64,000 nt of DNA, from NCBI RefSeq assembly GCF_000349325.1, contig NC_020504.1, positions 5,552,053-5,616,052 on the forward strand. Direction: 5' to 3'. The translations under genes and the position numbers were made by a program. This document shows positions 58,197 through 64,000 of the stretch, piece by piece (the first letter of the stretch is position 1; every line of letters begins with the position of its first letter). Source of the stretch: Streptomyces davaonensis JCM 4913 (GTDB lineage: Bacteria > Actinomycetota > Actinomycetes > Streptomycetales > Streptomycetaceae). The notes below the pieces were generated by a model that saw nothing but the letters and a program-made list of their open reading frames with translations, was not told the DNA's origin and made no database searches.

Positions 58197-59417
58197 ATGC
58201 CCGCCAACAACGCCAACAGCACCAACAGCTACCAATCCCTCTTCCGCACCCCTGAGTTCACCCCCCTCTTCCTCACCTCCTCCGCCCACGTCGCCGCCCA
58301 GACGATGGCCGGCCTCGCCCTCGCCACCCTGGTGTACCGGGCCACCGACTCCCCGCTCCTCTCCGCGGTGAGCATGTTCGGCCCGTCCCTGGCCCAGGTG
58401 CTCGGCGCGACCCTGTTCCTCTCCGGCGCCGACCGCCTGCCCCCGAGGGCGACCCTGACGTACCTCTCCCTGGCCTTCGCGGCGGCCACGACCCTCCTCG
58501 CGGCCCCCGGCCTGCCGATCTGGGCGGTGTTCGTCGTCCTCCTGGCCCAGGGTCTGATCGCCTCCCTGGGCGGGGGAGTCCGCTGGGGCCTGCTGAACGA
58601 GATCCTCACCAAGGACGGCTACCTGCTGGGGCGTTCGGTCTTCAACATGATGAGCGGCATCACCCAGATCACCGGCTACGCGGCAGGCGGCGCCCTGCTC
58701 ACCCTCCTCTCCCCCCGAACCTGCCTCCTCCTCTCCGCCCTCCTCTACGCCCTGGCCGCGGCCGGAGTCCGCCTCCACCTCACCGCCCGCCCACCCCGCG
58801 CCACCGGCCGCCCGTCGATCGCCACCACCTGGCGCACCAACGCCCTCCTGTGGTCCTCCCGCCCCCGCCGCACCGTCTACCTCGCCCTGTGGCTCCCCAA
58901 CGGCCTGATCGTGGGCTGCGAATCGCTCTACGTCTCCTACGCCCCCGAATCCGCCGGCACCCTCTTCGCCTGCGCGGCACTGGGCATGCTGATCGGTGAT
59001 GTGACGGTGGGCCGCCTGATCCCACCCGCGCGGCGCGCCCGGCTCGGGGTCCCGCTACTGGCCCTGCTGGCAACGCCGTACGCCTTCTTCGCGCTCGGCC
59101 CGCCCGTACCGCTCGCCGCGCTCGCCGTGGCGCTGGCGTCGGTGGGGTTCGGGGCGAGCCTGGTCCAGCAGGAGCGGCTGATGGCGCTGACCCCGGACGA
59201 ACTGAGCGGGCACGCCGTGGGGTTGCACTCGGCGGGGATGCTGACCTTGCAGGGAGTGAGCGCGACGCTGGCGGGCTCCGTGGCTCAACTGACCTCTCCC
59301 GCGACGGCGATGACCGTACTGGCGGTGGCGTCACTGACGGTGACGGCGGGACTGGCGAGAGGACTGCGCGTACCGGTGTCCGTGTCGAAGGCAGTCGAAC
59401 AACGCCCAGCGTCTTGA
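58197..59417 (+). CDS. MFS transporter
   Basis: A 406-residue membrane protein with about 12 helices and a cytoplasmic start (MPANNANSTNSYQSLFRTPE). Visible features are LFLTSSAHVAAQTMAGLALAT, VYRATDSPLLSAVSMFGPSL, the loop SGADRLPPRATLTYLSL and LLNEILTKDGYLLGRSVFNM. This is the drug/efflux type of MFS transporter, not a sugar importer. Divergent from an ArsR-type regulator with a shared dyad. A cognate effector is not visible in the sequence. Confidence 0.88.
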   Translation: MPANNANSTNSYQSLFRTPEFTPLFLTSSAHVAAQTMAGLALATLVYRATDSPLLSAVSMFGPSLAQVLGATLFLSGADRLPPRATLTYLSLAFAAATTLLAAPGLPIWAVFVVLLAQGLIASLGGGVRWGLLNEILTKDGYLLGRSVFNMMSGITQITGYAAGGALLTLLSPRTCLLLSALLYALAAAGVRLHLTARPPRATGRPSIATTWRTNALLWSSRPRRTVYLALWLPNGLIVGCESLYVSYAPESAGTLFACAALGMLIGDVTVGRLIPPARRARLGVPLLALLATPYAFFALGPPVPLAALAVALASVGFGASLVQQERLMALTPDELSGHAVGLHSAGMLTLQGVSATLAGSVAQLTSPATAMTVLAVASLTVTAGLARGLRVPVSVSKAVEQRPAS

Positions 59418-59445
59418 CGTGTTCCTGGCGACCCGGATACATGTG

Positions 59446-59459
59446 TGGGAGCGCTCCCA
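59446..59459. promoter_or_regulatory. CebR box
   Basis: TGGGAGCGCTCCCA, a perfect 14-bp palindrome identical to the known CebR operator of Streptomyces cellulose/cellobiose genes. It lies 71 bases upstream of the mannanase GTG start. CebR releases the site when cello-oligosaccharides are present. Confidence 0.92.
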
Positions 59460-59529
59460 TATCTCCTCTCTCGTGCCCCTCCCATGTTCCTTCTGATGCT
59501 TTCCGGTGCTCACTTCCTCAGGAGTCGCA

Positions 59530-61176
59530 GTGAGAACACACAAAAGCGCGCCGACGGCGAGACTCTTAACCGCCCTGGCCACCCTTCTCGGCCTGCTGAT
59601 CCTCGGGGCGACCCCCGCCCAGGCCGCGCCCGCCCCCGTCACCCTCCGGGCCACCGGCCTGCACATCGGCGACGGCCGCCTGCTCGAGTCCAACGGCAAC
59701 GACTTCGTGATGCGCGGCGTGAACCACGCGCACACCTGGTACCCCGGCGAGCCCCAGTCCCTCGCCGACATCAAGGCGCTCGGCGCGAACAGCGTCCGGG
59801 TGGTCCTGTCCAACGGCCACCGCTGGACCGAGAGCACCCCCGAGGACGTGGCCGCGGTCATCGCGAACTGCAAGGCCAACCGCCTGATCTGCGTACTGGA
59901 GGTGCACGACACCACCGGCTACGGCGAGGAGGCGGCGGCCGCCACGCTCGACTCGGCGGCCGACTACTGGATCGGTCTGAAGGACGTCCTGGCCGGCCAG
60001 GAGAACTACGTCATCGTCAACATCGGCAACGAGCCCTGGGGCAACACCGACCCCGCGGGCTGGACGGCCCCGACGATCGCCGCAGTGCAGAAACTGCGGT
60101 CGGCGGGCCTGGAGCACACGATCATGGTGGACGCCCCGAACTGGGGCCAGGACTGGCAGAACGTCATGCGCACCAACGCCCAGTCGGTGTACGCGGCGGA
60201 CCCGACCGGCAACCTGATCTTCTCCGTCCACATGTACAGCGTGTACGACACGGCGGCGGAGATCACCGACTACCTGAACGCCTTCGTGGCGGCGAGGCTC
60301 CCCATCCTGATCGGCGAGTTCGGGGGCCCCGCGGACCAGTGGGGCGACCCGGACGAGGACACGATGATGGCCGCGGCCCAGAACCTCGACCTCGGCTATC
60401 TGGCCTGGTCCTGGAGCGGCAACACGGACCCGATCCTCGACCTCTCGCTCGGCTTCGACCCCAGCCGGCTCAGCGGCTGGGGCCAGCGCGTCTTCCACGG
60501 CGCGAACGGCATAGCCCAGACGTCGAAGGAGGCGACGATCTTCGCCGGCTCCGGTTCCGACACCCAGCCCCCGACGGCACCCGGAACCCCGACCGCCCCC
60601 GCGAAGACGGCGACGTCGGTGACGCTGACCTGGCCGGCCGCCACGGACGACGTGGGCGTAACCGCGTACGACGTCGTACGCGTCACCGGCAGCTCGGAGA
60701 CCCCTGCGGCCTCCTCCACCACCGGCACGGCGACGATCACCAGCCTCACCGCGAACACGTCGTACACCTTCGCGGTCTACGCCCGTGACGCGGCGGGCAA
60801 CCGCTCACCACGCTCCACCACGGTGACGGTCACCACCGATGACACCCCCGCCGGCAACTGCTCCGTCGGCTACCGCGTGACCGGCGAATGGCCAGGCGGC
60901 TTCCAGGGCGAACTCACGATCCGCAACACCGGCACGACGCCCGTGAACGGCTGGACCCTGGCCTTCGCCTTCCCCGACGGCCAGACCGTCACGAACATGT
61001 GGGGCGGCACCCCGACCCAGAACGGCAGCGCGGTATCGGTCGCCTCGGTCTCCTGGACGAGCACGATCCCGGCGTCCGGTTCGGTCACGGTCGGCTTCAC
61101 CGGCACGAAGGGCACGGCGAACGGCTCCCCGACGACCTTCACCCTGAACGGCACGACCTGCACGACGACAGCCTGA
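59530..61176 (+). CDS. Secreted endo-beta-1,4-mannanase (GH5) with FN3 and CBM2
   Basis: A 548-residue secreted hydrolase. GTG 59530 follows AGGAG. Signal peptide residues about 1-33 (cleaved near AQA-AP). The GH5_8 catalytic domain (about 37-345) has FVMRGVNHAHTWYPG, LEVHDTTGYGEE, acid/base Glu in NIGNEPWGN and nucleophile in ILIGEFGG. An FN3 domain (about 350-440) and a family 2 cellulose-binding module with end cysteines (445-545) follow. Cuts mannan in plant cell walls. Codon 13 is TTA (59566-59568), a rare leucine codon read only by bldA tRNA, and the promoter has a CebR box. Confidence 0.93.
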   Translation: MRTHKSAPTARLLTALATLLGLLILGATPAQAAPAPVTLRATGLHIGDGRLLESNGNDFVMRGVNHAHTWYPGEPQSLADIKALGANSVRVVLSNGHRWTESTPEDVAAVIANCKANRLICVLEVHDTTGYGEEAAAATLDSAADYWIGLKDVLAGQENYVIVNIGNEPWGNTDPAGWTAPTIAAVQKLRSAGLEHTIMVDAPNWGQDWQNVMRTNAQSVYAADPTGNLIFSVHMYSVYDTAAEITDYLNAFVAARLPILIGEFGGPADQWGDPDEDTMMAAAQNLDLGYLAWSWSGNTDPILDLSLGFDPSRLSGWGQRVFHGANGIAQTSKEATIFAGSGSDTQPPTAPGTPTAPAKTATSVTLTWPAATDDVGVTAYDVVRVTGSSETPAASSTTGTATITSLTANTSYTFAVYARDAAGNRSPRSTTVTVTTDDTPAGNCSVGYRVTGEWPGGFQGELTIRNTGTTPVNGWTLAFAFPDGQTVTNMWGGTPTQNGSAVSVASVSWTSTIPASGSVTVGFTGTKGTANGSPTTFTLNGTTCTTTA

Positions 61177-61181
61177 CCGCA

Positions 61182-61208
61182 GGCCGGAGGCCCCCGGGGC
61201 CTCCGGCC
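61182..61208. terminator. Bidirectional hairpin terminator
   Basis: GGCCGGAGGCCCC / GGGGCCTCCGGCC around a single C: a 13-bp perfect stem that in practice opens to a short loop. Between the convergent mannanase and small membrane gene. Confidence 0.85.
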
Positions 61209-61210
61209 CG

Positions 61211-61381
61211 CTACTTACTGAGGGCCTCGACGAGGAGCACGAACACACCGACCCCGAGCAGCCAGGCGACCACGAGCCCCACCACGACCACCGAGCAGCA
61301 CCCGGCGACCCCCGTGGCGACCCACCCCCGCCGCACCACCTGCCGGTACTCGGCGTCGTCGTCCCACCCCTGCCCGCTCAT
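61211..61381 (-). CDS. Small single-pass membrane protein
   Basis: A 56-residue protein starting MSGQGWDDDAEYRQVVRRG, with one hydrophobic helix of about 28 residues (VATGVAGCCSVVVVGLVVAW and onward) and a short tail ending LVEALSK. Charged residues on the N-side suggest that end is inside. No family was recognised. The reading frame is longer upstream (61408), but the ATG at 61381 has a GGGCGGGGGCG leader. Convergent with the mannanase gene. Confidence 0.6.
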   Translation of the reverse strand: MSGQGWDDDAEYRQVVRRGWVATGVAGCCSVVVVGLVVAWLLGVGVFVLLVEALSK

Positions 61382-61614
61382 CCCGCGCCCCCGCCCTTCA
61401 TCGCGCACCGTTGTCAGTGCCTGAGGTTAAGGTCCCCAGTGCGCGGCCGGCTTCCGGGGGTTCCAGCTCTGTAGGGAGTGGTTGCATCCCCGGTCTGTAC
61501 GGGGGCGGCCCGGAGAAGTCGTCCGGGACCCAACCGACGACCGGGCTTCGCCGATGGCCAGGCAGAGACCTGCCAGCGCCGGCCGCGCACACCATCGTGG
61601 TGCGTCCCCGGCTA

Positions 61615-61636
61615 GACTATGACGGTTGTCATAGTC
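61615..61636. promoter_or_regulatory. 22-bp palindrome before the TetR gene
   Basis: GACTATGAC-GGTT-GTCATAGTC: perfect 9-bp arms. It lies 38 bases upstream of the first possible start of the TetR gene; typical of TetR self-regulation. The upstream stretch 61382-61614 shows no convincing gene. Confidence 0.8.
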
Positions 61637-61673
61637 GATCGGTGGTTGGTCGGCCGGGGAAGCGCACAGGTGG

Positions 61674-62267
61674 GTGGTGTCGGTGTCCAAGGAAAGCGCG
61701 CCGTCGCGGGAGCGGATCGTGGCCGGTGCCGCGGACATGATCAGCCGCCGCGGTCTGAGCGCCACGAGCATCCGGGAGATGGCCAAGCACGCGAAGGCGC
61801 CGCTGGGTTCGACGTACCACTACTTCCCCGAGGGCAAGCAGCAGCTGGCCACGGAGGCGGTCCGCTACACGGGCGAGTGGGTGGCCCGGCGCCTGCGCAA
61901 GGAGCTGGAGGCGGGCCCGGTAGAGGGACTGGTCGCTTTTCTTTCCCTGTGGCGCACGATCGTCGTGGAGAGCGACTTCCATGCGGGCTGCCCCGTCCTG
62001 GCCGTAGCCATCGAGGAACCCCCCACCGAAGAGATCCCACCCGCCCTGACGGCAGCGGCGGAGGTCTTCGCCGAGTGGGAGTCCTTGCTGGCAGCGTCCC
62101 TCCGGGCCCACGGCACCGAGCCCGACCGAGCGAGACAACTGGCGACGCTGGTCGTGGCGGCGGTGGAGGGCACGGTGGCCATGTGCCGAGCGCAGCGGAG
62201 CGTGCGCCCGCTGGACGATACGGCGGAGCAGTTGCGGTCGCTGATCGCCGGGGCGATCGACCACTGA
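61674..62267 (+). CDS. TetR/AcrR regulator, LmrA/YxaF type
   Basis: A 197-residue regulator. HTH residues about 12-58 (RERIVAGAADMISRRGLSAT, SIREMAKHAKAPLGSTYHYF, PEGKQQLATEA). The C-terminal domain has the SDFHAGCPVLAVA motif characteristic of the LmrA/YxaF subgroup. GTG codons at 61674, 61677 and 61683 are all possible; spacing from AGGTGG favours 61683. A 22-bp palindrome lies upstream. No obvious target gene is next to it other than itself. The ligand is unknown, often a flavonoid or drug-like compound in this subgroup. Confidence 0.9.
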   Translation: MVSVSKESAPSRERIVAGAADMISRRGLSATSIREMAKHAKAPLGSTYHYFPEGKQQLATEAVRYTGEWVARRLRKELEAGPVEGLVAFLSLWRTIVVESDFHAGCPVLAVAIEEPPTEEIPPALTAAAEVFAEWESLLAASLRAHGTEPDRARQLATLVVAAVEGTVAMCRAQRSVRPLDDTAEQLRSLIAGAIDH

Positions 62268-62381
62268 CCGACACGGTCACGCCGTCCCCGCCAGCGGTGT
62301 GAGGGCGGCGCAACTGAAGTCCCCACGGGGTCTAACAGCACGGAAACCGCCCGCAGTTGGCGTCGGGCTAGCGTCGTTGCC

Positions 62382-64000
62382 ATGAGGGTGTGGATGCCAT
62401 TACGGCCGCTGCCCGGCAGGCTCGGCGCAATCGGCAAGGGTGGTTCGGGGCGCCGCCCCGTACCGGGCTGGGGCAGCATCAAAGGCCGGGTGGCGGTGGT
62501 CATCACGGTCCCGATCTGCCTGCTGCTGGCGGTGGCGGGCCTGGCCGTACACGGCCGTGCCGAGGCCCTGGGCGACGCGCGAGCGACCCGCGCCGAGGTC
62601 GGCCTGAGCCTGCGGGTCCAGGCGCTGGTGCACCAGCTGCAACGCGAACGCGGCCTGACGAACGGCCTGTTGGGCGGCGAGGACCGATTCCGCACACCAC
62701 TGGCCACCACGCGCGAACGCGTAGACACCGCACTGCGAGCAATGCGCCCCGAGCAGGCCGTCGAGGGGGTCGTCCAACGGCACCTGTCGCGCCTCGCGGC
62801 CGTCCGAGCCGCTGCCGACGAGGAAGCCGCGGGCACAGGCAAGGCCTCCCGGACCGCCACACTCACCTTCTACACGACAGCGGTCGACGCCCTGAACGCC
62901 GTAGACCCGGTGGCGGGGACTGCGACGCGCGCCGACCGTCAACTGAGCGACGGCCTGATGGCGTTGCGGGAGCTGGCCGTGGCCAAGGAATCGGTGGCCC
63001 TCGAACGAGGCCTGCTCAACGGTGTGTTCGCCGAAGGCGCCTTCCAGGGCGGCGAGTACATCGCCTTCACCGAGGAGCGCGCCACCCGAGAAGCCGCCCT
63101 CACCCGCTTCCGCCAGGTCGCCACGGCACCCCAACGGGCCTCTCTGAAGAAGACCTTCGGCACCGAAAACGCCCAACGCGCCACGGCCTACGAGAACCAA
63201 GCGCACGACGCAGCCGACGGCTCCGCGCTCCGGGCCGACGCCGGCGCATGGTGGGACGCGATGACGGCACTCGTGGACGATCTGTACGCGGTCCAGCAAT
63301 CGGTCGGCGACGACGTGCGGAACCGGGCGGACCGCCTGAGTCACGACGCGGAGCTGGCCCTCGCCGCCTATCTCATCGCGGGAACGCTGATAGCCGCCCT
63401 GGTCGCGGGCCTGGCCGCGTTCGCCTCCCGCTCCCTCACCCGCCCGCTGGGCGCACTGGCCGAGGCGGCTCACGAAGTGGCGAGGCACCGACTGCCCGCA
63501 GCGGTTGCCCGCATCCAACAGTCCCCGGAGACGGACGTCCCGGACGCCCCCGAGTTGCGGATGCCGGGCGGCGCGGCGGAGATCGCCGAGGTGGCGGAAT
63601 CCCTGCGCCAGGTGGAGCAGACGGCCCTCCGCCTGGCAGCCCAACAGGCGGGCCTACGCCGCAACACCACCGAATCCCTCGCCAACCTGGGCCGCCGCAA
63701 CCAGAACCTCGTACGCCGCCAACTCGCCCTGATCACCCGCCTGGAACGCCAGGAGCTCGACCCTGACGCCCTGGCTGAACTCTTCGAACTCGACCACCTG
63801 GCCACGCGCATGCGCCGCAACGCCGAAAGCCTGCTGGTGCTGACCGCTCAGAACCCGCCCCGGCCGACAGCCGCCCCCGCCGAGGGCCTGGAGGTAGTCC
63901 AGTCCGCGGTGGCAGAGGTGGAGCAGTACCAGCGGGTCGTGATCGCGCCGGTGGAGCCGGTGCGGGTACGCGGACACGCCGTGGCCGACGTGGCCCACCT
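62382..64000 (+). CDS. Nitrate/nitrite-sensing sensor kinase, CvnA-like, N-terminal part
   Basis: A 539-codon open frame running out of the window. Start MRVWMPLRPLPGRLG; first membrane helix about 38-55 (VAVVITVPICLLLAVAGLAV), an extracytoplasmic NIT-like domain to about 325, second helix (LALAAYLIAGTLIAALVAGL) and HAMP (LTRPLGALAEAAHEV), then the dimerisation segment NLVRRQLALITRLERQELDP with ELDHLATRMRRNAESLLVL. This is the pattern of CvnA, the kinase-like first protein of Streptomyces conservons; the ATPase domain lies outside. Codon 7 is TTA (62400-62402). Confidence 0.88.
   Translation, partial: MRVWMPLRPLPGRLGAIGKGGSGRRPVPGWGSIKGRVAVVITVPICLLLAVAGLAVHGRAEALGDARATRAEVGLSLRVQALVHQLQRERGLTNGLLGGEDRFRTPLATTRERVDTALRAMRPEQAVEGVVQRHLSRLAAVRAAADEEAAGTGKASRTATLTFYTTAVDALNAVDPVAGTATRADRQLSDGLMALRELAVAKESVALERGLLNGVFAEGAFQGGEYIAFTEERATREAALTRFRQVATAPQRASLKKTFGTENAQRATAYENQAHDAADGSALRADAGAWWDAMTALVDDLYAVQQSVGDDVRNRADRLSHDAELALAAYLIAGTLIAALVAGLAAFASRSLTRPLGALAEAAHEVARHRLPAAVARIQQSPETDVPDAPELRMPGGAAEIAEVAESLRQVEQTALRLAAQQAGLRRNTTESLANLGRRNQNLVRRQLALITRLERQELDPDALAELFELDHLATRMRRNAESLLVLTAQNPPRPTAAPAEGLEVVQSAVAEVEQYQRVVIAPVEPVRVRGHAVADVAH

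Noticed and set aside
59530..61176. The GH5 enzyme first read as a cellulase because of the CebR box and CBM2
   Set aside because: The motifs GVNHAHTWYP and VHDTTGYGE with NIGNEPWGN are those of GH5_8 mannanases.
61398..61595. 65-codon open frame on the minus strand upstream of the small membrane gene
   Set aside because: No ribosome site and no recognisable domain; it lies in the TetR promoter region.
1..64000. Searches by eye for CRISPR arrays, insertion sequences, tRNA and rRNA genes
   Set aside because: No regularly spaced repeats, terminal inverted repeats with transposase, cloverleaf or rRNA-like stretches were seen.

Overview
The window is high-GC DNA from a Streptomyces-type actinomycete. 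Evidence for this: third codon positions are almost all G or C, GTG and TTG starts and GTGA/ATGA overlaps are common, and there are paired XRE-DUF397 genes, an FO synthase, a CebR box and a start of a conservon-type sensor kinase. The strongest landmark is the antibiotic/development signalling locus kbpA-afsK and afsS-afsR. AfsK is recognised by an N-terminal Ser/Thr kinase joined to a PQQ-type propeller, with a threonine at position 168 of the activation loop. AfsR is recognised by its SARP, NB-ARC and TPR domains, and AfsS is the 63-residue repeat protein directly downstream. No tRNA, rRNA, insertion sequence or CRISPR array was seen.

Layout. 1-9.8 kb: a DoxX end, a DUF35 protein, two acetyltransferases, secreted proteins, a PNP oxidase, and a thiolase divergent from an acyl-CoA dehydrogenase/deazaflavin-type reductase operon. 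9.8-12.5 kb: LysE/Lrp pair, a TetR regulator and kbpA. 12.7-23.9 kb: afsK and afsR/afsS, separated by an enoyl-CoA hydratase-DUF35-thiolase operon, an acyl-CoA synthetase and a secreted phospholipase A2. 24-31.5 kb: two catabolic operons (amidohydrolase, LLM oxidoreductase, SDR; then LLM oxidoreductase, D-aminoacylase-like amidohydrolase, aldehyde dehydrogenase). 31.5-39 kb: accessory enzymes, fbiC (the deazaflavin precursor of F420) and small envelope proteins. 39-47 kb: a STAND/TPR ATPase, a DUF397/XRE pair, a degenerate ADP-ribosylglycohydrolase, a symporter and an SDR. 47-58 kb: an EthD-like protein, a polytopic membrane protein, a D-Ala-D-Ala carboxypeptidase, a GPP34 protein, a second XRE/DUF397 pair, MerR, glutathione peroxidase and ArsR genes. 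58-64 kb: an MFS transporter, a secreted mannanase under a CebR box, a TetR regulator and a truncated cvnA-like sensor kinase.

The main new observation is a 15-bp palindrome, CTGACGG-N-CCGTCAG, in near-identical copies at 8077, 18104, 18131, 24059, 27073, 27130 and 47186. Every copy lies in the promoter of an acyl-CoA, aldolase, F420/LLM, amidohydrolase or SDR gene. I read this as one dispersed TetR-type regulon for an undescribed catabolic pathway, possibly a Ltp2/DUF35 retro-aldol side-chain route using deazaflavin (F420) enzymes. Part of it sits inside the afsK-afsR locus. The substrate and regulator are unknown; the TetR gene at 11012-11659 is a candidate only.
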